DNA of 64,000 nt from Purpureocillium takamizusanense (GCF_022605165.1 NC_063076.1:806001-870000), one strand, 5' to 3'. Numbered from the stretch's first letter, positions 1 to 12,077 are shown. Numbers and translations: made by a program. Notes: a model not told the origin generated them from the sequence alone.

Positions 1-357
1 GACCTTCCCTCGTCGATGGCTTCATTGTAATCCTTGAAGAACGAACGAACATGGCCTATGTAGTCACATCAGCAGAATGCAAGCACGGTATGCGCGGAAG
101 CAGGCGGTACCGAAAACTGCGATCTATGTTAGCATGCTTGAAGATACACCAGAGACGCACAGCCGGGGAGGGGCATACATACATGGAATCCAGTACGGCA
201 GCTCCTTTGGCGCCGTGGGGTTCATGAGCGGCATGATGGTGAAGCGCCATAGTCTCCAGCACAGCAACGCGACAGCAAGCCCCAAGAGCGGTACTATGAC
301 AATTGCTGTCTCGCGTGTGAAGAGGTCTACGACCGCATAGATTGGATCTGACAACAT
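1..357 (-). CDS. cytochrome P450, N-terminal part (runs off left edge)
   Basis: This is the first ~80 residues of a membrane-anchored cytochrome P450; the heme-binding end lies outside the window. Exon 1 (357–183) encodes a hydrophobic anchor at about residues 18–35, then a proline/lysine region ending in KELPYWIP, the segment that precedes the P-x-x-G-H turn in many fungal P450s. Exon 3 (55–1) encodes GHVRSFFKDYNEAIDEGR and continues past the edge. Between them a 6-nt exon (116–111) supplies the two Phe residues before Gly-His. Intron 1 (182–117) has GTATGT, GCTAAC and CAG; intron 2 (110–56) has GTACCG, a TGACTAC-type branch site and TAG. Splicing straight from 183 to 55 is also in frame but gives Pro-Cys-His and loses the conserved turn. 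Substrate unknown. It sits with four other genes, three of them oxidoreductases. Confidence 0.72.
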
Positions 358-1555
358 GACTGCTGCTGCTCACGGGATACTCGTGGATTAGGCCTACGGG
401 AACAGCAAGCCTGGAGTCTATTCAAGGTTGAACGAAGTGCACGTCTCTTTAATGAGACTTTCTACGAATTTGCCCACGCCTTGCTACGGAGTACACCCGG
501 TCGTGTATCGCGGCTTTGAGAGCCGCTCAAAGAGGCTTGGTTGGCTCCGCCGACATGTGCATCGACCCGGACTTCGCCTCAAGTGCCGTTACCGCGAGCC
601 GCTCACTACTGTCAGTCAGCCCGGCCGCAAATAGGCCATCTCATTGCGTGTCTCTGGCGCTTGGCAGCAGAGAATCTTGGCCCCCGTCACGAAGCGGCGG
701 TTGTGAGGGCTGGCCGCCGTGGGGGGGGGGGGGGCAACCTTGGCCCGCTGATTGGCAACAAAGGGGCCGACACTTGACCGCGGCTCATCGATGCTGCAGG
801 CACTCTCTGCATCGGAATGGGTCGATGGGCAGGGCTCAGCCTCGAATGTCAGCATGTACTGCTACCTCACTCTCATCCGTTCCGTTCGCCCAAGTGCATG
901 CAGTTCAGGGTGGTATTTGGCTCTCATGCAGGCTTACACCTTTTGGCTGGGGCGAATCAGGTGGCTGTCTCGTCCCATGTTGCATTCCTGCAACGTAACC
1001 TGATGCGGACTGGAGAGCAGATGCTGGGGGCTGGGCTGCATGTGTGGGCTTTGTCGATGTATGAAGTTGATGCCTGGGCCGTTGCACTCGGTGAGAAATG
1101 CCACGCGCTTGCACGCCCTGCCGAGATGCCGACATAATATGGAGAGTCGTTGGTTCTGATGACAGGGAGGTTTTTACGAGCTGAACTTACAGAGGACCTA
1201 TCATCAGTGAGAAGGACAAGGTTAATATATTCGAAGTACATGAGAAGGGATATCTAGCTACTGTATGGCATGGTGAAAGGAAGTAGCGGCAGCGGTAACG
1301 GAGGGAGCGAAACAGAGCAGCGAGAACAAGGGGAAAACGGGCGAGCGGGAGCAACGAAGACTAACAAGCCATCATACAGGCCAGGGCTACAACTACCCGC
1401 ACACCATTGATGGTAACAAGTAGACGAAAAAAACACCATCACTTCATGTTGCCTTTTGGACCGTCTTAACACTTGCTACGGGGCTATATAGGTACTATCT
1501 AATGTCCAAACGCTCCTCTCATATCAATACAGTTGAAATGGCTGCTGCCCTACTT
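358..1555. other. gene-free stretch
   Basis: I see no supported gene. It lies between the P450 start and the 3' end of the rhodopsin-like gene. It contains a run of 14 G at 721–734. Open frames here lack family motifs, signal peptides or splice structure that join them into anything recognisable. Confidence 0.5.
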
Positions 1556-3050
1556 TTACCCTACATGAACCTCCCGACGCACATGTATCTGCCTCCGGCC
1601 AGCGCCCGGCCTGAGCTCCTCGGTGCTCGCAGCTCCCATTTCAATGTCATCGTAAGGATGATCACTCGTCGCGGAGCTGACGTGCGTGGCGTTCTTCCCC
1701 CAGGATTTGTCCAGGGATTCAGCCGCGTTGCTCTGCCTGCCGTATCGGAGCAGACTTCGCAGCCTGCTGAACGGGTTGCTGCCCCACGTGTTCAAACCGC
1801 CGCTCGCCCTGTTCTTGAAGAAGCCGGCCGTGGACGGCATGCAGGCGCAGGTGATTCCCACGCACATCTCCACGAGGGCCATGAGGAGGACGGGGTAGAT
1901 CCAGAACGTGTAGTCGTCGAGGCGAGCGTTGAGCTTGTTTTTGAAGAAGATGCTGAGGGAAGAGGCGACACAAGCGCTGTAGAACAAAAATGATTAGATC
2001 GAGAACGCAAATGAGGTTTATGCCTTGGGGGGGGGGGGGGAGCTGTGCATGAGACGTACATCAGTCCTGTCGCAAAGACAGCCATGACACCAATCTTCTT
2101 CTTGGTGCTTAGACGGAGCTTGGAGACTGCAATGAGCGGAAGCACGAAGATGTAGGTATCCAAGAACAGGCTTCCAGAGGCGATGGGTATAGTCATGTTG
2201 AAGCTCTCAGTGTAGCGGTCATTCAGGAAGCCCTCCTGCCATGTCTGCCCCGGGTTTGGGGCTTGGTAGTAGATGCTTGCGATGATGACGGCCGTGTAGA
2301 AGCCCCAGTTGAGGAAAAGGCCGAAATAGACGCAGATTCGAAGCCAGGGGAGAGGCCCAAAGATCTGCAGGTACATGAGGAAGAAGGACGTCTTGGCGAG
2401 CGCCCACACGAGGCCCGTGGGCCAGTTGCAAAAGAAGCTGGCCTGTGGGATCAATTTGTTAGGGCTCCTCTCCGTATGAGCAGTCTCGCTTGCAAAGGGG
2501 CTCCTTACGATTAGGAAGTCGTTGCTGAGGGTATGAGCGATCGACATGTCCCACATGTGCGTGCCGAACTTTGCGGCCGTGACAGCTGCAAATGTTGTTA
2601 GCCTCCCACGGGCCGGCCCGTCGAAGCAGGATAGCTGCCTTACCGTGAATGCATATACCGTAATACCACAAAGTTCCGACCTGTTAAAAAGATGTAAGCT
2701 TTGGAGGCTGAAATCGGGCAGCATGCACCTGAAAAACATGAACATACAACGGCTGCAAGGGTGGTCCCTAATTGCCGGTCAGCAGAGCGCTCGTGTAACG
2801 ACATGTTGAGCCTCAGATCAAAGAAGAAAAAAAGAAGACATCGCTTACAGTCGTCAGCAGTCACGCTGCGCCGCACGATGGCTTTGACGTAGAATCTGAG
2901 GCTGGAAAACGCCAGCATGATGACCAGGAGGACGGTGCCGACCGCGATGAGAACAGGAGCCCCGGACGGAGGGTCCACGAAGTTGGGAACGACGCCGGGC
3001 GGCGGCTTAGACGCGGGCGTCTTCGCCATTTGCTCTGGTGTCATGGACAT
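1556..3050 (-). CDS. rhodopsin-like seven-helix integral membrane protein (fungal rhodopsin/SAT4 family)
   Basis: Predicted plasma-membrane protein of the large, functionally undefined fungal rhodopsin-domain family that also groups with PTH11-like receptors. Exon 1 starts at 3050 (the in-frame TTG upstream was not used) with a short Pro-rich extension, a membrane segment and SVTADD, the family's loop after helix 1. Later exons give KFGTHMWDM (the family's G-x-H-x-W-D region), ALAKTSFFLMYLQIFG (helix 3), further helices and FKNKLNARLDDYTFWIY with its last helix, then a hydrophilic tail. Resolved introns: one ending at acceptor TTTGCAG before the AAKFGTHMWDM exon, one between DFLI and ASFF, and 2059–1977, which carries a 14-C tract (sense strand) 19 nt after the donor. 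Exons between about 2848 and 2600 are not resolved. No ligand or function can be inferred. Confidence 0.8.
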
Positions 3051-4913
3051 GATGGCGTACAAGACAAGACTCGATGGAGTCGCACAACGATCGGGTGTTT
3101 TTTTGGGGGCGGCGTCGATGGCGCTTGGAGAGATTCAGGGAGATGGAGAAGGGCAAATTAAAAGGAAAAAAAAAATTAAAAAATTAAAACATGCCAAGCA
3201 GGGCGCGTGAGGATTGAAGTCTGCCGACTGACAAGATGATGGAGAGGGTTGCGCACGGCAGTTGACGGTCTGACGGCACGGGGGAACGAACCAGACCCTT
3301 GGGCGGCGTCGTACAATATCTTAGCTGGCCGCGTGTCGAACACACCAAGGAGTCGAGGACCCTTGGGGGACGGCATCAATGATGAGTTGGAGGTGACGTG
3401 ACTGGCTAGTACGATGGATCGGGAGGGTTGTCCTGTGATCCCGCCACATGCGTGCCGACCACGGGCGGGAACTCATGCAAGTCTCATCGCCGAAGGAATG
3501 CAGCATGAATGCACCCGTAAGATCCTACCCAAACATGACCAAAACCTGTCCGGGGGCGCCGAGACGGGGAAGTGCAGGCGCGCGCGGCGAATCATCCCGA
3601 CCCGGCAGCATCACGGTCGTCAAAGACAAGCGTATTGCCCAGGATACCCAATAGTTTGTCCGAAGGCTAGCCGGGTTCCTCTGCTTTGGAAAGACATACA
3701 TGATGTCTCTCTGCGTTGCATTGTATGCCATGCCCGTGGGGTTCTGGTTCGTGACTCTCCACGGACCATGACGGAACGGTGCACGAGAACCATTGATGAA
3801 GAATGTGGTCTGGTGCGCCACGGCTCGGAAAGTGTGGCACACCATTATGTTTGAACACGACGCCTCAGCCGTCCCCGATGTTTTTGGCCCCCAAGCCGAA
3901 TATCACCGTCGCCCGCCCTGCCTGGGTGTAATAAGGAGGGCGCCATCGACGTACAGAACTAGTCGAAGTCGGGACGCATCAACAACCGCGGCTGTATGTA
4001 CGAAGTAATTAGTTAGTTGCTGCGCTCCAGTTCCGTTGGTAACTAACCAAGCTAGTGCAGAGACTGTAACTCCACCAGACGGCAACTGCCAACTGCTGGA
4101 TTATTATTATGTTCGGCATCTTGACCAACGTTGAAACAGGCAAGGCCCGCCGCAGGCCCTGCGCCACACACACTCGCTTACTCCTGGGCCGCCGTTGCTG
4201 CTTTTGACATGGACCGAGGGAGAGGGAGGGATGGATTGATGGTAGCGCTTGCAGTGGCTCCAGTCTCGGGTCGCGGGTGCAGATCCCGGCGGCTAGGCAT
4301 TCTCTGGACATCATCATCATCAATGCCCTCATCAAAACCGCGCTGCACCGGGCAAGAGCAGCCTTGCCTCTCTCTCTCCGCCGTGTCGCGGGGGATGGAC
4401 CCCGACGACACCACTGCCGGTGGCTGCATGCAGGTCTTCATGCCGGGGACTGGAGGGGGCCCGCCAAATCAACGTCGCCACGAAAATACGACGTAACAAA
4501 GTTATGTTGTGCGTAGGCATAACGGACTGACTGGGCTGATGGGTTTCAGTTGCCTGCAGGTCATTTTGGCGCATCAAGCGTCACAGCCATCTCGGCCCTG
4601 TAAGATCAAGGTCAACGACCAACAACCTCACGTTTGTTGGCAAGCGGGCGCCAATAAGGCACGTCTCCCCCGCCTCGGCATGCCATCAACCCACTCAATA
4701 TTCTGAGCGAGGAGTTACAAGGTAGTATCGAGACGTGCTGCTGCATCAAACGCCAGTGCAACTCGCCCTCTCTCTCTCTCCCATCCCCGCGAATCTTGTA
4801 CCACGTCTACTCCGTACCCGCTGTCCAGAAACATTTACGTCTGCCCGCTCTCATCACCATCATCACCACCATCACCATCATCATAAACGCCAGAAGAGAA
4901 GAAAAAAAAGATA
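3051..4913. other. gene-free stretch, divergent promoter region
   Basis: No supported gene. It separates the rhodopsin-like gene (−) from the dehydrogenase (+), so it holds both promoters. One copy of the dispersed 9-mer TACGAAGTA is at 3999–4007. CT-rich and CAT-rich runs at 4770–4890 directly precede the dehydrogenase ATG, typical of a fungal 5' UTR. Confidence 0.5.
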
Positions 4914-5841
4914 ATGTCCAAGCAAACCGTCCTCATCACGGGCTGCAGCGATGGCGGCATCGGCGCCGCCCTGGCCGTCGTCTTCCAGCAGCGCGGATGG
5001 CACGTCTTCGCCACCACGCGCGACCCCGCCAAGATGAGCAGCTTCCGCGACCTCGCCGACGTGACGCTCCTGGCGCTCGACGTGGTCAAGACGGAGGACA
5101 TCAAGGCGGCCGTCCAGGCCGTTTCCGAGCACACGGGCGGCACCCTGGACTGCCTCGTCAGCAACGCCGGGCGCAACCACTTCATGCCCATCCTCGACGA
5201 GGACCTGGACGCGGTCAGGAACATCCTAGAGATCAACCTCGTGGGCCCCATGGCTCTGACCCATGCGTTCGCCCCGCTGCTCATCAAGGCCAAGGGCATG
5301 GCTGTCTACGTCACCTCCATCTCTGGCTATCTCAATATCCCGTTCATGGGTAAGTAAGAAGGAGCAGACACGTTCTGAGTGCAAATGCCTCCAGCCCCCT
5401 CCGCGCGTTCATTGACACAAAAGCTCTACAGGAACGTACTCTGCATCCAAGCGTGGTCTGGAGATTGTCGCGGACACGCTGCGCCTCGAGCTGGCTCCCT
5501 TTGGCGTCGACGTGCTGGAGGTTGTCACGGGCGGTGTCAAGTCCATGGGCCAGACGTACTTTGGCGACGTCAAGCTCCCGCCGCAGTCGCTGTACAAGAG
5601 CATCGAGGAAACGTTTGTCGGTCGGGCCCAGGGCAAGGATGGCATGCCCCGGATGGATACCATGGAATATGCCACGTCTGTTGTGGATGAGATCGTCAAG
5701 CGCAGCACGGGCAGATTCTGGTGTGGCGTGCATGTCGACCAGGTCCGCATGAGCACCACGGCAGCGGCAGTGCCGCAGTCAGCCATGGACGCGGGGGCAG
5801 TCATGGGGACTGGATTGGACGCTTTGCCGCCGAAGGAGTAG
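4914..5841 (+). CDS. short-chain dehydrogenase/reductase, AYR1-like
   Basis: NAD(P)-dependent oxidoreductase of the classical SDR family, 281 aa in two exons (4914–5349, 5432–5841; intron 5350–5431, GTAAGT…ACAG, phase 1). It shows the cofactor-binding TGCSDGGIG at residues 9–17, SNAG, a catalytic-serine segment TSISGY and the active-site YSASK at about 148–152, which is created exactly at the splice junction. The TGCSxGGIG form is typical of fungal 1-acyldihydroxyacetone-phosphate reductase (Ayr1) relatives, but many biosynthetic-cluster reductases share it, so substrate is open. Its position beside two P450s and a FAD oxidase favours a tailoring role over lipid metabolism; that is inference. 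Confidence 0.88.
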
Positions 5842-6964
5842 ACGGACGTCTGGTGGTGCTCCGAGGCGGGTGATGAATAGATTCAACAGGCATTGCTGGC
5901 CGTGCCGACCCCAATTGACTATGAGTTTATTAACGTGCTATTTTGGGTCTTTCTCATGTGGAGAAACGTGTTGCATCTTCGTCTACAATGCTACCCCCAA
6001 GTCTTCGAAACCCTTCCCACAAACATGTCGACCATACTGTGCAAGGGGTCCAATGTACAGCTAGCTGCGAGTTGCCATCATGTGACCCATAAGGCTCGTA
6101 ACACTTGCACATTAGGCGCCGTGTCTGCATAGAGGCCTCGCCCTATCACCGCCTTCACATGCAGGGCCAACAAAGCTAGTCGAACCATGTCAACCGGTCC
6201 GAGGGGCTGAGACTAGGACGAATACAGCGCCACTTCCGGTCCATCACGGACGGGCGGCCCGTTCCATCCCAATAGTACTACTAACGCTTTCACAGGGGCC
6301 ACACAGACACAGACACGGCACCTTCGGGCATGGACTGACTCTAGGCCAGATCGGACTCGGCCCCATCGAGATAGTGTCTCACGCGTTGCCGAGCCCATGC
6401 ATACCCCCCCCCCTCCCCTCCCCTCTGTGGACTGGACATGGTGATTGGTGTCTAAACGACCACCCGTTTTTGCAGTTCGGTCTTGTTCTCGGCATCGAAA
6501 TGGGGGCTGAAAAGTTGCAGAGTAGCATTGTGTCGCGCGCGGCTGGCCCTGTAATATCATCACGATGGACTCTCATGAGCACAGTCATGCTGACAAGTAC
6601 ACACCCATTCGGCCAACCTAAGCGCCCAATGTCCAACAAACGCTCGTCTACCCTGGTTTGGGGCGAAGCAGCTCGGCAGCAGGCCGACCTACCCGCGTCC
6701 ACATCCATGAAGCTTTGTCTGCCTTTCCTATGCCCATGACGCGGCTAATGAGGCAGACTGGCGCGCGGACGACGCCTATATTGTCTCACATCGATACTTA
6801 CTACTCGACGCTCGCAGGATCAACGACCATCTTCGCGATTCCCAGTCGTAAAGGAACGAAGCTTCATCGCAAGCGTGATTTGTTCTCGACAAAGCACTTG
6901 GCTTTCTGATGACGGCCCATCTCGCTACGCTGTTGCCAAGCACTATCAATCTGAGTCTTTAGAC
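5842..6964. other. gene-free stretch
   Basis: No supported gene. It contains a C10 run at 6404–6413 followed by CCCCT repeats. It serves as the terminator region of the dehydrogenase and the promoter of the downstream P450. Confidence 0.5.
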
Positions 6965-8171
6965 ATGTCTCTTACGGACATCAAGTCTGTCTTCCTCGAT
7001 GAAAAGGTGCAACTGGCGATATTTCTGCTCGTCGTTGTAGTACATCTCTACAATGAAATCGGGCCGTGCCAAGTAAGTACTCAACTATATTCTGTTCCAA
7101 AGAAATGGTGGTGTTTCTGACCAAGAGCAATAGCACCTTTTGCACCCATTGTATAGAAACTTGGCTTCTTTCCTGTCTTACGTTACACAGGTGGTTCGCG
7201 ACTATGTAAGTGCCTGTGCGACGTACCTCGCATGATTGCCGCATTTGATGCAGCGCACCCACTAACACTACAACCTGAAGCGGTCCGCGAAATACTACAA
7301 GCCATGGAAGCCAGCAACACCAATTATTATCGTGTCTTCCAAACAAGAGATTGCGGAGCTCAGCGAAGCCCCAAATCTCTCTCAACGAGCTGTGTACGCC
7401 GATGTGAGCCATGCCCTCGGTTCTACCAGCGCATTCGCAGCAACATATGCAACTAACTGTTTCAAAAGATGTTTGGCTTTAAGCACACCATGAACAAGCT
7501 TGAGCACAATACGAGCGACCACAGGGTGGTTCGTACACGCTTGTACGGCCGCCTGCTTCAGGTAAACGGGCCTTTGCATCTGAGTGCACTCTATCCGCGT
7601 CTCGTGGCCCGATTAGACAGCAGCCTGGACCGCGAGCTCGCCGACGCTCACCTTTTACAAGGTATTCATCCCAGAGCCTCCCAAGGTTGCGCGATTCAAG
7701 AATGTGTACGAAGCTGACAACTGTGGTAAGACGGCGTTTCTTTGCCCGTCGCGCAGACAATGCGTCGGCTTGTGTCTAAACTCATGAGTCTAATGTTCTT
7801 TGGAGAGAGCTTGTGTAAGCGGCGCGTCGTTTCCTGTGCACTGGCGTACGACATACTTACCGGCATCATAGCTTCCAACGAGGCATTTGCCAATGCACTG
7901 CTACGCTATCCCCAAGACATGGTCAAATGCATGGGTGCGTTCCAGATAACGCCGGCGTTTATGTCACCGTACGTCATCATTGAACCGATCAAGCCCAGCA
8001 CCTTTACTGAATGCTGACGCTGCACCCAAGTATCGTACATGCCCTCCTCACGAACCGCGGCGAGGCCATGAAACTTATACAAAGCCGGCTGTTAGAACGC
8101 ATGGGTTCGTGCCGCTCAGCTTGGGACGAGCCTGACCAGACTAAGCATGTGCGTACATATCGTCATCCCCC

Positions 8172-8203
<32 letters not shown>

Positions 8204-8981
8204 CATCCAGCGCTAACGGGTTGCAAACATAGCTCACCATCATGCATAATATGGCCGAGCTGACAGAGGCGAGCGACTACTGGAACCCGGAGCTACTGTC
8301 GCAGTCCCTTCTCGGGATCTGGTTCGCTGCTGCGCACCAACCGTGGATGAACCTGCATTTCATCATGATAGAGTTGTGTAGCCGACCCGAGTGGCAAGAA
8401 GCGCTCCGTCAGGAAATGCAGCAACATGCTCCGCTAGACTACAAGACATTGGAAGCGCTGCCTCTTCTGGATAGCTTTATCAAGGAGACAGTGAGGTTGC
8501 AGCCCCTGGACACACGTACGAACCCCCCTTTCTCGAAACATAATCGCAGGCGTTCATGAAAGTTGACACAACCGTCACAGTTGCAATCCGCAGAAAGGCA
8601 CTGGCACCCCACACTTTTGCGCATGGCTCCGTCTCCGTACCATCGGGTGCAACGGTCTGCGTGTCGGCATACGACCTCATGCATGATACGACGACGTATG
8701 CCGAGCCGCATTCCTTCGACCCCACGAGATTCTTACCCAAGGATGGAAAAGGCCAGCGGAAATTCACAGAAGTGTCAGAGACGTTTCCGGTCTGGGGCTA
8801 CGGGTCTCTCGCGTGTCCCGGTCGGTTGCACGCGTCGCTGGCGATGAAGATGGTGATGTCGAAACTGCTTCTCACGTACGATATGAGACTGGAAGACCCC
8901 AAGGCGCGCACGAGATGGTCCTGGGAGACGTTTACGATGCCGTATGAGACGACGAGAATTGTCTTGAAGGAGCGCTGTTAA
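6965..8981 (+). CDS. cytochrome P450 monooxygenase, multi-exon
   Basis: Heme-thiolate monooxygenase, probably ER-anchored: residues 16–29 form a hydrophobic helix. Resolved exons: 6965–7072, 7134–7205, 7281–7403, 7469–7561, then (middle) about 7757–7814, 7872–7968, 8031–8148, 8233–8515 and 8581–8981. The last exons read through in frame: I-helix region GIWFAAAHQPWMN (His-Gln-Pro replaces the usual acid-Thr pair), K-helix KETVRLQP (ExxR), RRKAL after the splice, SFDPTRFL (PERF equivalent) and the cysteine-ligand segment FPVWGYGSLACPGR. The piece between 7562 and 7756 contains plausible exons but I could not find splice sites that keep phase, so a missed small intron or a frameshift remains possible. 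Intron 8149–8232 contains a (CA)n run. Substrate unknown; neighbours are an SDR and a FAD oxidase on the same strand. Confidence 0.85.
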
Positions 8982-9852
8982 TGGGACGTGGAACCGGCGT
9001 GTTCAATGGACGTGGAGCACATCAATTTGATGGTGGATAGGAGGGCGTTCACAAACTTCTTTTTGCTAGCCTCAATGAATTGTCTTGTACAATTTCCAGT
9101 CCGATCATCTGACATGCACAGTTGGAATGATTTGAGAAGCCATCAATGTTCCCTTGCTCGGCAAGCCTCGCTTTAGGAACCTCCAGCCATCATAGAGAGC
9201 CCCGTGCCGAGACGGTGCAGGTACGTACGTGTATGCATCATTGGCCAGCCAATACAGACGCCACCGATTTGTAGCTGCATGTCTCATTTCAAGGCTCTTA
9301 AAATAATATCATGCATCAGAGATCCAAACCCAAGCTGGCAAGTCGTACGATTATCAGACCCAGATTGGCGTCTGATAGGGTCTCGGTACCAACCTTTCAT
9401 CTTCTAGTAAACGCCCCAGCCCCCAAATCGCCCCCAAGGCCGAACAGGCACTAGTAACAGAATCCTCCGGCAAAGCGGCCCTGCAGAATGTTCGTCAAAT
9501 GTCTCGAACATGCATACGCAGCCTTGTAGGCGTTCGCGTTGCCGTTGCTGACCATGACGCAGTCGGATGAGCCACCGGTAAGCGTGCTGACGTTGAGCAG
9601 CCGAGCCGGAGGGCTGAACGGCTCAATATGCAATGTAACACCGAGACATAGGGGTGTGTGTGTGTGTGTGTGTTTGTGAGTGTGTTGTATGATCATAACA
9701 TGTAGTTCTCAATATCCTCTATCGCGGCCACCCTCCATTGCTCGACGTTGGAAAGGCTGGTTCAAGTCCCTCTTATTTTTTTTTGTTTTTGGCTGCAACA
9801 AAGGCACTCTGTCCGTCGTTGAGTGGCAGTTGACTGCATCGAGGCCGCAACA
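8982..9852. other. gene-free stretch
   Basis: No supported gene. A (GT)n microsatellite lies at about 9653–9672 and a T-rich run at 9776–9784 just upstream of the oxidase start. Confidence 0.5.
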
Positions 9853-11454
9853 ATGTCAATGGCCTCACACGCTCTTTTACTTGTCGCAATTATATTGCTA
9901 TCATCGCCCGTCGTGCTTGCGACGTGCGCCTGCCATGACATTGCCAAGCTGCTTCCTGGGCGAGTCTTTTTGCCCGACTCCTCAGAGTACAAGACATCTA
10001 TCTCGTCTTACTTCTTCCTCAACTCGCGTCAAAGCCCAAAGTGCATCGTTGCGCCGACGATTGCCGACGAGGTCGCCAAGATTGTCAAGAAGCTGAGCGT
10101 GCGCGAGAAGAAACAGGTCGCCATCAGAAGCGGTGGGCATACTCCGAATCCGGGGTTCGCGAATACGGATTCTGGAATCACGCTGGATCTGCGAGGTCTC
10201 AATAAGATCACGCTACAGGGACCGAGTGCTGATGTGGTCTCCGTCGGTACGGGCACACTATGGCGAGACATATATGCCACGCTCGACCCGGTGAATCGCA
10301 CTGTCGTCGGCGCTCGAGTGGCTTCTGTAGGTGTAGGAGGATTCTTGACGGGAGGTACAGCGCCCCTTTCTGTATGATGCCTTATGTTCACTATACTAAA
10401 TCTTCGTAGGTGGCCTATCCTTCTTCTCCCCCAAGTACGGCTTCGGGTGCGACAACGTCGTAAATATGGAGGTCGTCCTGGCAAACGGCACCATAGTCAG
10501 CGCCAATGCGACGTCGCATCCCGACTTGTTCCGCGCCCTGAAAGGCGGCCAAGGCAACTTTGGCATCGTCACTCGCTTCGATCTCATCACCCACTCGCAG
10601 TCCGAGTACTGGGGTGGTGCGATCCAGTACGCGGCTTCTGCCGATGCGGCGCAACTGTCCGCGTTTGAGTCCTTCAAGGCAGCTTCATACGATGGCTCTG
10701 CCGAAATTGAGCAGACATTCGTTTACTTTGGTGCACTCAAGACCTTCTCCAGCACCAACAACATGTTCTACATGAAGCCGGTCGCCAATGCCAGCGCGCT
10801 CAAAATGTTCGCGGACATTCAGCCGCAGACTACAAATACGATGCGCATCTCCAACACGTCTGCTTTTGCGGAAGAGATTGAAATGTTTCAGCCAAAGGAC
10901 CAGTTGTATGTTGCTTGTTCACGGGGCTCTCTCCCCCTGACACTGTTTGCCATCGCATACTGACATCGGGACCCAGCGCTACCTATGCCACATTGAGCTT
11001 CCGCATGGGCCCTGGGATTCTGCCCAAAATCTACAAGCAGTGGAAAGACGCAACAACCTCATTGAGCGCCAAAGTTCCGAATGTAACCAGCGTCCTAACG
11101 TTTCAAGACATTCCCCCGCCTCCGGCTGCAAACGCCCCAGGAAATTCGTTCCCATTCGCGCCAGACTCGACGCCCCATAAGGACGACGTCTTGGTTCTGT
11201 TCTCATTCTACTGGCCCCACAAGCAAGAGTATGAGTTGGTCGAGTCCACGATCAAGGGGTTGACGGGGTCGGCTCAGAAGCTGGTGGGAGACAGAGTAAA
11301 GTTCAAGTATCTCAACTACGCCGCTGCTTGGCAAGACCCGATTGGCAGCTACGGGGACGAGATGAACAAGATGCTGGTCCGGGTTGCAAAAAGTTACGAT
11401 CCAAGTGGCTTTTTCCAAAAAGTCGTCACCGGTGGCTTCAAGTTGAGCATGTAG
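9853..11454 (+). CDS. secreted FAD-linked oxidase, BBE-like (PCMH FAD-binding + BBE domain)
   Basis: Flavoprotein oxidase of the berberine-bridge-enzyme-like group, 491 aa, exons 9853–10354, 10410–10905 and 10977–11454. A signal peptide of about 24 residues is followed by the FAD-binding domain. RSGGH places the histidine used for covalent flavin attachment at residue 96; GFGCDN places a cysteine near residue 181, the second attachment site of bicovalent members. The C-terminus has the BBE signature (NYAAAWQDP…YDPSGFFQ). The start at 9853 was preferred to 9823 because it begins directly with the signal peptide. Such enzymes oxidise alcohols, carbohydrates or alkaloid-like intermediates and are common in fungal metabolite clusters. 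With the adjacent P450 and SDR it forms a run of three same-strand oxidoreductases. Confidence 0.88.
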
Positions 11455-11669
11455 GGAAAGTTGGCAACAGGGTTAGAGGGTTTTCAGGTTGGTTGCGATT
11501 GATGCGCTGGCATATAGGAAGACATGGACTATTGAACCTCATACATGTAGTAGCTTTTGATGGGCCAATGTAAAAGGAACTTGCACATGACGACTACGCA
11601 ATACACTTGTCTAGGCAAGTTTGGATGAACGTTTCATTTGATAGCGTTTGGGTGGGAATGAAACATGAA

Positions 11670-12077
11670 CTATGCTGTTGCTGTATGTGTACACGCGGCA
11701 TGTGTCTGCGTGGCGGCCGCGCTTTCCCCTGTCCTCGTCGCCGTCTTCGTCCCTGGCGTGGTGACATCCGGCAATATTTTGTTGCACCACCCTTCGAAGC
11801 CATGCTCCCTGCAGCACCAACCGTAATTGGTTTCCATGGTCGTTGTCATGTTATGCATGTGGCAGGTTGATGACCCCGTCTGCCACATCGTTAATCCCCA
11901 TCCCCATCCAATTCTCAACTTCGTACAGCACTTCTCGGTAGCAGATAGTTCATCTCTTCCAAATAGCGTACCCAGCTTCAGGCACAGACACCGATGAACC
12001 GTATGTTCTATCGCCCCGCTGGCGCTCGTTCCGTGCGCGAAGAGGGCGACGGCGGCGGCAACGGCGTGGAGTCGCAT
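11670..12077 (-). CDS. small secreted cysteine-rich protein, effector-like
   Basis: Intronless frame of 135 aa. A clear signal peptide (MRLHAVAAAVALFAHGTSASG) is followed by a cysteine pattern C-x-C … CC … C … CC … C … C, including SATEKCC, which resembles the spacing of many small secreted fungal proteins with ATxxCC-type motifs. The last ~35 residues are Thr/Ala-rich and low complexity. A TATA box lies 172 bp upstream on the same strand (12249–12255), which supports expression. I cannot assign a family; function could be extracellular signalling, host interaction or cell wall. An intron around the WGWG stretch cannot be excluded. Confidence 0.55.
   Translation of the reverse strand: MRLHAVAAAVALFAHGTSASGAIEHTVHRCLCLKLGTLFGRDELSATEKCCTKLRIGWGWGLTMWQTGSSTCHMHNMTTTMETNYGWCCREHGFEGWCNKILPDVTTPGTKTATRTGESAAATQTHAACTHTATA

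Noticed and set aside
8178..8202. CRISPR-like or tandem array at the CA repeat
   Set aside because: A plain dinucleotide microsatellite inside a P450 intron, in a eukaryotic genome.
9757..9785. tRNA-like 3' end (GGTTCAAGTCC followed by a T-run)
   Set aside because: The five-base T-arm stem does not pair beyond two bases and no A-box or cloverleaf is found upstream.
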